Assembly: GCF_018390605.1 (NCBI RefSeq)
Contig: NZ_JAHBGD010000019.1
Location: 135,031-199,030 of the forward strand
DNA: 64,000 nt
From: Ancylobacter defluvii
GTDB lineage: Bacteria; Pseudomonadota; Alphaproteobacteria; Rhizobiales; Xanthobacteraceae
Reading direction: 5' to 3'
Part shown: positions 37,619-46,800 of the stretch, piece by piece
Position numbering within the stretch: position 1 is the first letter of the stretch
How the letters are laid out: each line of letters begins with the position of its first letter
The notes under the pieces: model-generated
The model's database searches: none
Told to the model about the DNA's origin: nothing
The model's input: the letters and a program-made list of their open reading frames with translations, nothing else
Program-made: the position numbers and the translations under genes

Positions 37619-37641
37619 AGGACCGTGCAGGAGAGCCGCCT

Positions 37642-38532
37642 ATGGCGCCCCGGGCTGTGTGGAAGGGCTATCTGCGGATCGGCGAGCTCAGCTTTCCGGT
37701 CGCGCTCTACACGGCGGTGTCGACCGCCGAGCGGGTGAGCTTCCACGGCTTCAACCGCAAGACCGGCAACCGCCTGCGCCGTATCTTCGTCGATCGCGAC
37801 ACCGGCAAGGAGGTCGCGCGCGACGACCAGGTGAAGGGCTACGAGGTCGAGCCCGACAGCTATGTGGTGTTCGAGCCGGAGGAGATCGCCGCCACGGTGC
37901 CCGAGGGCGACAAGGCGCTGGCGGTGAACGCCTTCATTGCCTGCGCCGAGATCGACGACCTCTATTCCGACCGTCCCTATTATCTCGCCCCTGCCGGCCC
38001 GGAGGCGGCGGAGGGCTATGGCCTGCTGCGCGAGACGCTGAAGCGCCGCAACGTCGCGGCGCTGGCCGGCGCGGTGCTGTTCCGGCGGGTCCGCACCGTG
38101 CTGGTCCGCGCCCATGAGGACGGGTTGACCGCGACGCTGCTGAATTTCGACTATGAGGTGCGCGCCGCCGCCGAGGCCTTCGCCGACATCGCGCCGGTCC
38201 GCATCGACAAGGAGATGCTCGACCTCGCCCGGCACATCATCGCCACCAAGCAGGGACGCTTCGACCCCGCCGGCTTCGACGACCGCTACGAGGCGGCGGT
38301 GGTGGAGCTGGTGCAGGCCAAGGCGGCCGGGCGCACGGTGAAGCCGCCCAAGGCGAGGAAGCCGGAGAAGGTGGTGAGCCTGATGGAGGCGTTGCGCCGC
38401 AGCGCCGGCATGGAGGCGGCCTCCGAGGCGGCCTCCGAACCCGCGGCCAAACCGGGCAAGCGCGCCGCGCCGCGCGCGCCCGCCGCCCGCGCCAAGGCGA
38501 GCGGCGGCCCACCGCGCAGGAAAGCGAGCTAG
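37642..38532 (+). CDS. ku: Bacterial Ku DNA end-binding protein (first copy)
   Basis: The 296-aa protein is a homodimeric Ku that binds double-strand DNA ends and recruits LigD in non-homologous end joining. The family opening VWKGYLRIGELSFPVALYTAV, residues contacting DNA around FHGFNRKTGNRLRRIFVD, and RDDQVKGYEVEPDSYVVFE are visible. After the core, residues about 250-296 form a Lys/Ala/Pro-rich basic tail of the type that helps DNA binding. A GCAGGAGAG site precedes ATG 37642. ligD begins 7 nt after its stop, so the two are probably translated from one mRNA. Confidence 0.95.
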   Translation: MAPRAVWKGYLRIGELSFPVALYTAVSTAERVSFHGFNRKTGNRLRRIFVDRDTGKEVARDDQVKGYEVEPDSYVVFEPEEIAATVPEGDKALAVNAFIACAEIDDLYSDRPYYLAPAGPEAAEGYGLLRETLKRRNVAALAGAVLFRRVRTVLVRAHEDGLTATLLNFDYEVRAAAEAFADIAPVRIDKEMLDLARHIIATKQGRFDPAGFDDRYEAAVVELVQAKAAGRTVKPPKARKPEKVVSLMEALRRSAGMEAASEAASEPAAKPGKRAAPRAPAARAKASGGPPRRKAS

Positions 38533-38539
38533 GCGCGCC

Positions 38540-41134
38540 ATGGCCCTCGACACCTATCGCCGCAAGCGCAATTTCGACGCCACCCCCGAGCCGCGCGGGC
38601 GCGCCGCGCGCCGCACCGGCCACAGCTACCTCATCCAGAAGCACGCCGCCCGCCGGCTGCATTACGACCTCCGACTCGAACTCGACGGCGTGCTGAAGAG
38701 CTGGGCGGTGACGCGCGGACCGAGCCTCGTGCCCGGCGACAAACGCCTCGCGGTGGAGGTGGAGGACCACCCGCTCGACTATGGCAGCTTCGAGGGCACC
38801 ATTCCTAAGGGCGAATATGGCGGCGGCACCGTGCTGTTGTGGGACACCGGCACATGGGAGCCGGTCGGCGACCCGCATAAGGGGCTGAAGAAGGGCCACC
38901 TCGAATTCAGCATCGACGGCGAGAAGCTGCACGGGCACTGGCACCTGGTGCGCATGCCGCGCAAAACCGGCGAGAGCCGGGACAACTGGCTGCTGATCAA
39001 GGGCGAGGACGAAGCCGCCCGCGATGCCGGAGCGCCGGACATTCTCGAGGAACGCCCGGAATCGGTGAAGACCGGCCGCGACCTCGACGCCATCGCCGGG
39101 GAGATGCCGGGCTGGTCGTCCAGGACGGGGCGGCTGAAGCCCGATCCGCCGGCCGCGCCCGCCCAGCCGGCGCCGAAGGACGGGGCCAAGACGGCGGGAA
39201 ATGCGGCGGTGGGTAAGACGGCAACGAGCCGGACGGGGCGGAAAAGCGCCGCCGCTGTACCGTTGCCCGACTTCGTGGCGCCGGCGCTGGCGACGCTGGT
39301 GGCCAAGGCGCCGGGCGGCGCGGGCTGGGTGCACGAGATCAAGTTCGACGGCTACCGGCTCGAGGCGCGGATCGACCACGGCGAGGTCCGGCTGCTGACC
39401 CGCAGCGGGCTCGACTGGACCGGGCGCTTCGGGCCGGAGCTGGTGACCGCTCTGGCGCGATTGCCGGCGGAGACGGCGCTGATCGACGGCGAGGTGGTGG
39501 TGGAGACCGGATCGGGCGCCTCCAGCTTTTCGGCGCTGCAGCAGGACCTCTCGGAGGGGCGCAGCGACCGGATGCGCTTCTACGCGTTCGACCTCCTGCA
39601 TCTCGACGGGCGCGACCTCACCGCCGAGACGCTGATCGTGCGCAAGGTGGCGTTGCAGGAACTGCTCGCCAAGGCCGGCGACGACGGATCCCTGCCGCTG
39701 CGCTTCAACGAGCATTTCGAGGAAGACGGCGCCACCATGCTGCGCCATGCCTGCCGGCTGAGCCTCGAAGGACTGGTCTCCAAGCGCCGCGACGGCCGCT
39801 ACCGTTCCGGCCGCTCCAAGGACTGGCTGAAATCGAAATGCGCCGAGCGGCAGGAATTCGTCATCGGCGGCTATGTGCGGTCCTCCGTCTCCGCCCATGC
39901 CATCGGCTCGCTGGTGCTCGGCGTGTTCGAGGATGGCCGGCTGCGCCATGTCGGGCGGGTCGGCACCGGCTATTCCGCCCGCATGGCCGAGGAACTGTTC
40001 CGCCTCCTGCAGCCGCTGATCCGCGACGACAGCGCCTTCGCCGAGCGGCTGTCGGCCCAGGAAAAGCGGGGCGTGGTGTTCGTCGAGCCGTCGCTGGTGG
40101 CGGAGGTGGAGTTCCGCGGCTGGACCGGCGAGCAGCATCTGCGCCATGCTTCCTATCGCGGGCTGCGCGACGACAAGCCGGCCGCCGAGGTGGTGCGGGA
40201 ACAGGCCGGCACGGGAAGCGAGCCGATGGGAGGCAAGCCAATGGCCGACAGGCCGATGCCGGCGTCCACGGTGACGCTCACCCACCCCGACCGGCTGTAC
40301 TGGCCGGAAGACGGCGTCACCAAACAGGGGCTGGCGGATTACTACGCGCAGATCTGGCGCTTCATCGCCCCCTTCGTGGTGGCGCGGCCGCTGGCGCTGC
40401 TGCGCTGCCCGGACGGCATCACGGAGGCCTGCTTCTTCCAGAAGCACGCCTGGCGCGGCATCAACAAGGCGATCCGCCAGGTACCCGACCCCAAGGACAA
40501 GGGCGGCGAGCCCCTGCTCAGCATCCGCGACCTCGACGGACTGATCGCGCTGGTGCAGGCCGGCACGCTGGAGATCCACCCCTGGGGGGCGCCGCTCGGC
40601 GGGCTGGAGAAGCCGGACATGCTGATCTTCGACCTCGATCCCGGCGACGGGGTGGGGTGGGCGCAGATGGTTGCCGCCGCGCGGGCGGTGCGCGACAGGC
40701 TGGAAGCCGACGGGCTGACGGCGCTGGTGAAGACTTCCGGCGGCAAGGGGCTGCATGTGGTGACGCCGCTGGCGCCCAAGGCAGGCTGGCCGGCGGCCAA
40801 GGCCTATGCCAAGACGCTCGCCGATGCGATGGCGGCGGAACAGCCGGAGGACTTCGTTTCGGTGGCGACCAAGGCCAAACGCAACGGGCGGATCTTCATC
40901 GACTATCTGCGCAATGCGCGCGGGGCCACCGCCGTCGCGCCCTACTCCTCCCGCGCCCGGCCGGGGGCGGCGGTCTCGATGCCGGTCGCCTGGGAGGAGC
41001 TCGACCGGCTCGCCGGCGCCGCGCAGTTCACCATCGCGAACGGCCCGGCGCGGCTTGCCGAGCGCTCCGCCGATCCGTGGGAGGATTTTCGCGTCGCGGC
41101 CGTGCCGTTGCCGGCAAGCAAGCGGAAGCCCTGA
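38540..41134 (+). CDS. ligD: Multifunctional ATP-dependent DNA ligase LigD (PE-LIG-POL order)
   Basis: The 864-aa protein performs end processing, gap filling and sealing in NHEJ. Domains in order: 3'-phosphoesterase at about 20-175 (HAARRLHYDLRLELDGVLKSW); ATP-dependent ligase at about 240-545 with adenylated Lys268 in HEIKFDGYRLEAR and SLEGLVSKRRDGRY; primase-polymerase at about 575-855 with LTHPDRLYWPEDGVTKQGL and the metal-binding FDLDPGDGVGW. The order PE-LIG-POL is frequent in proteobacteria and differs from POL-PE-LIG of mycobacteria. A flexible Ala/Thr/Pro-rich linker (about residues 195-240) joins the first two domains. It ends 24 nt before the convergent second ku. Confidence 0.96.
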   Translation: MALDTYRRKRNFDATPEPRGRAARRTGHSYLIQKHAARRLHYDLRLELDGVLKSWAVTRGPSLVPGDKRLAVEVEDHPLDYGSFEGTIPKGEYGGGTVLLWDTGTWEPVGDPHKGLKKGHLEFSIDGEKLHGHWHLVRMPRKTGESRDNWLLIKGEDEAARDAGAPDILEERPESVKTGRDLDAIAGEMPGWSSRTGRLKPDPPAAPAQPAPKDGAKTAGNAAVGKTATSRTGRKSAAAVPLPDFVAPALATLVAKAPGGAGWVHEIKFDGYRLEARIDHGEVRLLTRSGLDWTGRFGPELVTALARLPAETALIDGEVVVETGSGASSFSALQQDLSEGRSDRMRFYAFDLLHLDGRDLTAETLIVRKVALQELLAKAGDDGSLPLRFNEHFEEDGATMLRHACRLSLEGLVSKRRDGRYRSGRSKDWLKSKCAERQEFVIGGYVRSSVSAHAIGSLVLGVFEDGRLRHVGRVGTGYSARMAEELFRLLQPLIRDDSAFAERLSAQEKRGVVFVEPSLVAEVEFRGWTGEQHLRHASYRGLRDDKPAAEVVREQAGTGSEPMGGKPMADRPMPASTVTLTHPDRLYWPEDGVTKQGLADYYAQIWRFIAPFVVARPLALLRCPDGITEACFFQKHAWRGINKAIRQVPDPKDKGGEPLLSIRDLDGLIALVQAGTLEIHPWGAPLGGLEKPDMLIFDLDPGDGVGWAQMVAAARAVRDRLEADGLTALVKTSGGKGLHVVTPLAPKAGWPAAKAYAKTLADAMAAEQPEDFVSVATKAKRNGRIFIDYLRNARGATAVAPYSSRARPGAAVSMPVAWEELDRLAGAAQFTIANGPARLAERSADPWEDFRVAAVPLPASKRKP

Positions 41135-41158
41135 CACCGTCCGACGACGACCGACGGG

Positions 41159-41971
41159 CTAGCTGCGCCGCGTCGCCTTTTCGGCGGCGAGGCTGCGCTT
41201 CAGCGCCTCGGTGATGCTGACGACATTGCCTCCACTCGCCTCCGGCGCCGGTTCGGAAGCCTTCTTCGCCGCCGCCGGACGCTTGCGCTTGCGGGCATTG
41301 ATCAGCTTGCGCAGATTTTCCTGCACCGGGTCGCGCAGCATCGCGGGGTCCCATGCGCGCGTGCGGGCCGCCACCAGTTCGCCGATCAGCTTCAGCGCCG
41401 CGGCGTCCGGCTTGCCGGAGGGGGCCGCACCGAAATAGTCGGCGGCCGGGCGCACCTCGTCGCCATAATGCAGCGTCCACAGCACGATGCCGCGCTCGCG
41501 CGGCTCCAGCAGCACTGCCCGCTCCCGGCGATACAGCACCAGCCGGGCGATGCCGTTCATCTTCGACGCCGCCATCGCCTCGCGGATCACCGAGAAGGCC
41601 TCGGCGCCGACCTTGTCGGCCGGGGTGAGGAAATGCGGCTTGTCGTACCAGATCGAGGCGACCGATTCCGCCGGCACGAACATGTCGATGTCGATGGTGC
41701 GGGTGCTCTCCAGCGCCACCGCGTCGAGCTCGTCCTCCTCCATCAGCACGGTGCGGCCGGGCTCGAGCTCGTAGCCCTTCACCTCGTCCTCCTCGCGCAC
41801 CGCCCGCCCGGTCTCGGCATCGACGGCCCGCGCCTCGACGCGATTGCCGGTGGCGCGGTTGAGGGTGTGGAAGCGGATCTTCTCGCCCTCGCTCGTCGCC
41901 GGCGCCATGGTGACGGCGCAGGTAACCAGCGACAGCTTGAGATAACCTTTCCAGAAATTTTGCCGAGCCAT
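41159..41971 (-). CDS. ku: Bacterial Ku DNA end-binding protein (second copy)
   Basis: The 270-aa Ku paralog has the family opening ARQNFWKGYLKLSLVTCAV, FHTLNRATGNRVEARAVD and REEDEVKGYELEPGRTVLM. Its C-terminal tail is short and basic (NARKRKRPAAAKKAS...), shorter than that of the first copy. ATG 41971 was preferred to an in-frame TTG at 41986 because of a GAGGCAGG site and the family N-terminus. It is convergent with ligD and lies 11 nt after a small membrane-protein gene on the same strand. Two Ku copies can form separate homodimers or a heterodimer, as in rhizobia with several ku genes. Confidence 0.94.
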   Translation of the reverse strand: MARQNFWKGYLKLSLVTCAVTMAPATSEGEKIRFHTLNRATGNRVEARAVDAETGRAVREEDEVKGYELEPGRTVLMEEDELDAVALESTRTIDIDMFVPAESVASIWYDKPHFLTPADKVGAEAFSVIREAMAASKMNGIARLVLYRRERAVLLEPRERGIVLWTLHYGDEVRPAADYFGAAPSGKPDAAALKLIGELVAARTRAWDPAMLRDPVQENLRKLINARKRKRPAAAKKASEPAPEASGGNVVSITEALKRSLAAEKATRRS

Positions 41972-41982
41972 CGCGGCCTGCC

Positions 41983-42267
41983 TCAATTGATCCAGGCGAC
42001 GACGAGGCCGCCGAGCACGATAATCGCGGCCAGCCAGAGGAGCACGCGGACGACCAGCGGCAGCGGCGTGTCGGCGCCGCGAGGAGCGTAGTGAACGCTC
42101 GGGGGCGCGGGAGTGAGGTCCAGCTTATAGCCCGCCGCCTCGTCGGCACCGGGCGGCACGGCAGGGCGCTTAGGTGACGGCACGCTGCTGCCGCCGCGAC
42201 CGCGCTGGATATCCTCCCGCGGGCGGTCGGCATGGAAAAGCGAGATGTTCGACAGGGGATTCGTCAT
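41983..42267 (-). CDS. Small tail-anchored membrane protein upstream of second ku
   Basis: The 94-aa protein has a hydrophilic Pro/Arg-rich N-terminal part and a single C-terminal transmembrane helix (VVRVLLWLAAIIVLGGLVVA) ending three residues before the C-terminus. ATG 42267 has a very good AAGGAGG site 9-10 nt upstream. The frame stays open further upstream but without ribosome site. It lies just before the second ku gene and probably shares its mRNA. I do not recognise a family; a role linked to DNA repair or stress is possible only by position. Confidence 0.75.
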   Translation of the reverse strand: MTNPLSNISLFHADRPREDIQRGRGGSSVPSPKRPAVPPGADEAAGYKLDLTPAPPSVHYAPRGADTPLPLVVRVLLWLAAIIVLGGLVVAWIN

Positions 42268-42353
42268 GGGATCGGCCTCCTTCGATCCATACCGGTTAAC
42301 GGCCCGGCGCGGATCGCGTTCCATGGCGCCGACGACCGGAGCGGGCGATGCCC

Positions 42354-42384
42354 GCCACTCTGGAAGACGCCTGCCACTCTGGAA
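42354..42384. repeat. 12-bp direct repeat at 19-bp spacing (candidate operator)
   Basis: GCCACTCTGGAA occurs at 42354-42365 and again at 42373-42384, start-to-start 19 bp, close to two helical turns. It lies upstream of the small membrane-protein/ku unit, 87 nt from its ATG. The rest of the gene-free stretch 42268-42644 holds only this, an inverted repeat at 42506-42542 and the ribosome sites. Confidence 0.5.
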
Positions 42385-42505
42385 CATGGGCGTTACCGCC
42401 GTCTTCCGGAACCGCCGCTTTTGCGAGCGCGCACGGCACGCTTGCAGCCCGGGCCCGGCATCGCCCCGCATGCGGACCGACGGAAAGCGCCGGTGCCTCC
42501 GGTAA

Positions 42506-42542
42506 CATGAATGCGAGGTCATGATCTGGATACGCATTCATG
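42506..42542. promoter_or_regulatory. Perfect 10-bp inverted repeat with 17-bp spacer
   Basis: CATGAATGCG (42506-42515) and its exact complement CGCATTCATG (42533-42542) flank a 17-nt spacer that itself contains TCATGA. It is in the divergent region between the small membrane-protein/ku unit and the gene at 42645. It is either a regulator-binding dyad or an RNA hairpin. Confidence 0.5.
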
Positions 42543-42644
42543 AGTGGCAGATATAGGTCCATGCCATCTGGACCGACTAATGACCCAGCGGCACTTCCTC
42601 TATGATCCCGGTCAACGGATCAGGATCAGGACGGAATACCGCTC

Positions 42645-42977
42645 ATGCATACCGAAAATTTGACGATCGATCGGATCGAACTCAGCCCGCCGCGTCCTGT
42701 AAAGGCGCGCGCCGCCACGGTGGATCTCGGCGCGCGCTTCGTGGCCTGCCTGGCGATAGGGCTGCTGCTCTCCGGCGTCGCCTCGATCTCGCAGGCGATC
42801 TGCTCCTACAACCAGATGGTCGTCTCGGCGGCGGCCGCCACGGAGGCGTCGCCTGCTACGCCGATGGTGATGGCGGCCGGCCCGGCACATCCGGCCCTTC
42901 AAGTGTCGGGCGACCTGTCCGAACCGCCCTGCGACGATGCCGCCCGCATCGCGCCGGCACGGATCGCCTCGCTCTGA
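42645..42977 (+). CDS. Small hypothetical membrane protein
   Basis: The 110-aa predicted protein has one hydrophobic segment (ARFVACLAIGLLLSGVASIS, about residues 30-50), then an Ala/Pro-rich, probably periplasmic tail with two Cys. Ribosome-site support is weak (CAGGACGG is 11 nt upstream). The first 28 residues are charged and cytosolic. No family is recognised. Alternative frames over the same stretch look like shadows, and the hydrophobic segment plus third-position GC favour this frame, but it may not be expressed. Confidence 0.5.
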   Translation: MHTENLTIDRIELSPPRPVKARAATVDLGARFVACLAIGLLLSGVASISQAICSYNQMVVSAAAATEASPATPMVMAAGPAHPALQVSGDLSEPPCDDAARIAPARIASL

Positions 42978-43043
42978 CCCTCGGCTCCCGCCGGGCTTTC
43001 CGCCGAGCGGATGCCTGATCCACGGCGGGATAGCGGGAGGCGG

Positions 43044-43814
43044 CTAGAGCCGCGCCAGCGTCATGCCGAGCTTGCCGTCGGCATATTTCTCCAGCGCGGC
43101 GATGGCGCCGTCATTGGCGCCGCCGTCGTTGAAATCGCGGAACAGCGAGGCGCCCTCATTGGTGTCCGGCAGGCTCGCCAGCCGGTAGTCGGGATGCACC
43201 ACATAGACCGGCACGCCATTGACCGCGCTGTGCCACTTGAACCAGAGATCGTCCGCCGTCGGGGCGGCCTTCATCGCGGTGATCATGTCGAGCACCGCGG
43301 GATGGAAGAAGGACGGGTGATAGAGCACGCCGTCCTTGCCGGTCGGCAGCAGGAACACGCTCGGATTGTCGGTGATGGTCTGGCTGGTCCAGTAGCGATA
43401 GGGCAGGAAGCCGCCATCGCCCTTCACCATGCGGTGGCCGCGAAACGCCACGATGCAGCGGTGCCGGCGATAATAGTGCACCAGCGTCGACAGCCAGTGC
43501 GCCGGATAGATGGTGTCGTCGTCGGCGGTGGCGATCAGCGCTTCCTGCGCCAGCGGATCGGCGAGGATGGGCAGCAGCTTGCGGTACGGCCCGGAATTGG
43601 GCACCCGAAACCATCTCAGCCGCCCGTCCGCCGCCAGCTCGCGGCAGGCCGGCGGGATGTCCTCGATGCCCTCGTCCAAGAGATAGGGATCGCGCGAGGT
43701 GAAGACGCGGATCTCGAAATCCGGGTAATCCTGCTGGAGCAGGCTCGCCAGCGTCAGATGCAGCTTGTCCTGGCGGGCCCGGATCGAGGTGAGCCCAATG
43801 ATGACCTTTTCCAT
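43044..43814 (-). CDS. Glycosyltransferase-like protein (GT-A fold)
   Basis: The 256-aa protein has the opening EKVIIGLTSIRARQDKLHLT, TLASLLQQDYPDFEIRVF and a metal/nucleotide-sugar motif ATADDDTIYPAHWL, as in small GT2-like enzymes that handle capsule or glycan sugars. WTSQTITDNPSVFLLPTG and DDLWFKWHSAVNG recall glycosyltransferases of the DUF/GT2-like group in polysaccharide loci. ATG 43814 follows GGAGTGAGAAC. It lies 56 nt downstream of the giant glycosyltransferase on the same strand and is likely part of the same transcript. Confidence 0.78.
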   Translation of the reverse strand: MEKVIIGLTSIRARQDKLHLTLASLLQQDYPDFEIRVFTSRDPYLLDEGIEDIPPACRELAADGRLRWFRVPNSGPYRKLLPILADPLAQEALIATADDDTIYPAHWLSTLVHYYRRHRCIVAFRGHRMVKGDGGFLPYRYWTSQTITDNPSVFLLPTGKDGVLYHPSFFHPAVLDMITAMKAAPTADDLWFKWHSAVNGVPVYVVHPDYRLASLPDTNEGASLFRDFNDGGANDGAIAALEKYADGKLGMTLARL

Positions 43815-43870
43815 GTTCTCACTCCGAGCCGAGGCATGCTGAACGGGAAGGCGAAGCCGAGCGCCGCCGT

Positions 43871-46800
43871 TCACGACAGCAGGTTTTCCGCCCGCAGCGG
43901 CCAGGGAATCGGCACGCCGTCCGGCGTCGGGTCGACGCGGCGGCCGGCGAGAACCGGCACCCGGACGCGCCGCGCGAAGGCATCGCGGAACAAAGCGAGA
44001 TAGCCCGGCAATGTGCGGTGGACCGCGTTGGACAGGCTGGCGGGCGTGGCGAAGCAGAAGGTGAGCGGGCACTCGACATGCGCATGCGCATGCGCGCCAT
44101 AGGCCGCCTCCAGGCGTTCACGGAACTCGACGTCGCCGCGCGAGCGCACCGGGGCGAAGCCGCCGATCACCCCGAACACCTCGCGGCGGAACATCGAGGT
44201 CATGGTGCCGTCGCCGAGCAGCTCGAGCGTGTGCTCGAACTGCAGGCGGGCCAGCCGGTCGATGCGCAGATGCGCGGTGGTGCACAGTTTGAGGATCGGC
44301 GAGCGCGCCAGCGTGCCGACCTGCACCTCCAGCCGCTGCGGATGCGCGTAGTCGTCGCCGTCGTGAATGGCGACGAAATCGCCGCTGGCGATCTCAAGCG
44401 CCCGGTTGCGGGCGACATAGGGGCCGGAATTGCGCGGCAGCCGCAGGAACACGATGCGCGGATCGCGGGTCGCCAGTTCCTCGATCGCCGCCGCCGGCAC
44501 CTGATCGCTGGCGTCGTCGACGAGGATGATCTCGATGTTCCGGTAGGTCTGGCGCGTCAGCGAATCGAGGGCGGGGGCGAGCAGCGCCAGATCGGGATTG
44601 TAGACGCTGACGATGACGCTGATCCGGCCGTGATCGCTGGTCGCCGCCGGCGGCAGCGGCCGGGCGGAAAAGCCCTCGAACAGTTCGCCGATGGTCTCGC
44701 CGGCGAAGGGCAGCGGCGCCACGCCGTAGTCCAGCCCCCAGCGCGCCAGGGCCCGCTCCAGCGGCTTCATGTTGCGATGATAGCTGGCGGCGACGATGCC
44801 GTTGGCGTCGTTAGTCGATTCCAGGCTTTCAATGCCGGCGCCGTCGAAATGGCGGATGGCGACCCGGTCGTCGAGCAGCACGGCAAGCGCCAGCATCTGC
44901 TCCGCCGGCGCGCCGCTCGGGTAGCGCACCGCCCCGGCGGCGATGCCCAGCCGGGTGATCTCATAGGTGTAGGTGCGCAGCTGCGCCAGCAGCTGGCCGG
45001 TATCGCGGCGCTCGGCGAAATGCAGGTTGAGCAGCCGGGTGAAGCGCGCCGCGTCGCCGGCGAGCAGCGCCGCGATCAGCCGATCCGGCAGCGGCGCCGT
45101 GAAGCGCACCGCCGCGTCCTCCTCGTCGCGATGCGCCAGCACCGGCTGATCGGCATCGGCGCTCGCCAGCGCCGCGCCGATGATCGCCCCGACCTCGGCA
45201 TCGCCGAGGAGGTCCCGATGGGTCGAACGCTCGATCATGCCGACCAGCAGCGCCATGGTGCGTGCCGAGGCATAGCGCCCGCAGGCGGCAACCAGCCGGG
45301 CCACCGACCGATCGTGCGGTTGCAGCAGGATCTCCGCGGCGCTCGCCATCAGCACCGCCGTAAGATCGGCCGGCGGCAACGCCATCGCCGCCGCCTCGAA
45401 CAGCGGCAGCACCAGATCCGGCGAGCGCGCCGCCAGCGTCGCGACATGCAGCCCGAGCGCCCGGCCGGCGACCTCCTGCAAGCCAACCACCTTGCAGCAA
45501 TCGAGCAGGCCGAGGATCGCCTCGTCGTCGAGGCAGAGCAGTTCCGCCGGCCGGGCGAGGCCGTCGCGCAGGTAATTTTCTACCGCCGCCACATGGCCGC
45601 GACGGGCGCAGCCCTGCAAGCGGGCGAACATATCGGCCGTCTGCGCGATGCCCGTGCCCGCTTCGGGACCAAGCCCGAGCGCGTTGATGAGGGCGACGTC
45701 GGCCGCAGGACCGGGCGGCTGGAACATGCCGACGGATTCGGCCGCCCCGGCCCAGTTCTCCAGCACATGGGCGGCAAAGCCCATTTCCCGCGCGGTCACC
45801 GACTGCGCGAAGTGCCGTAATAGCGGCTTGGCGGCGGCGTCATTGACCAGCGCCAGCGCCGGATCGCCCTCGCCGACCAGATGGAAGGGATGCGTGGTGG
45901 CCATCACGATGCCGGCCGCGTCGTCCGCGGCGAAGCGCTGCGCCGTCTCGATCAGGTCCGACAGCCGGTAGCAGCCGCGCGCGCGCAGCCCGAGGAAGCC
46001 GCTCAGCACCGCCGAATTGGCGGAGAGCGTGAACTCCCCGAGGGCGGGATTGTAGCGCAGCGCGCTGGTCACCACCGAGCGCTCGCCGGCCATGAGGAAC
46101 TCGCGCCGGCAGCGCCGGACATAATCGGCCGGGTAGTCGAAGGCGCGCGTCATGAAGATGACCGGCGTCGCGGCCGGCAGGCCGGCGTCGAGCAGTTCGG
46201 CCCAGGCGGCACTGTCCGGCGCGGCGATGACCCGGGCACCGGGCGGCAGCGCCAGCTCGGCATCCGGGCCGAGGTCGTGGATGACGACGCAGCTCGGATC
46301 GGCATAGGCCGTCGCCACCGTGGTCTCGGTGCCGATGAGGAACTCCGGCCCGCTCCAGGACGCCGCCAGCGCCGGGACCGCGTCCACCAACGCCTCGGCA
46401 GCGGCAGCCGCGTCGGCGCAGATCCGCACCGCCCCGTCGGGCTCGCGCGGCAGGTTGCCCGTCGACACCACGTCCGCCGTTTCGCCGGAAAACCGCATGA
46501 CGGCGCCGATGCCCGGCCCCCTGGCGGCGAGCAGGCGCGGCCAATAGCCGAGCGCCGGCACCGGCAGGTGGCGCGGCTCGCGCAGCACCACGAAGCAGCG
46601 GCACCCCTTCGCCGACTGCGCGATGAAACCGGCGAGCGCGGCGGAATCCTGCGCCGGCGCCTCGGCGGCCGGGATTACCCGGCAGCCGAGCCCGGCCAGG
46701 GCGACGAGATGCGCACGCTCGTCCGCATCGACATCGCCGCGCGGCACCACGATGGCGATGTCGCCATAGGCCGGACCGCCTTCATCGCCGGGCGGGAGCT

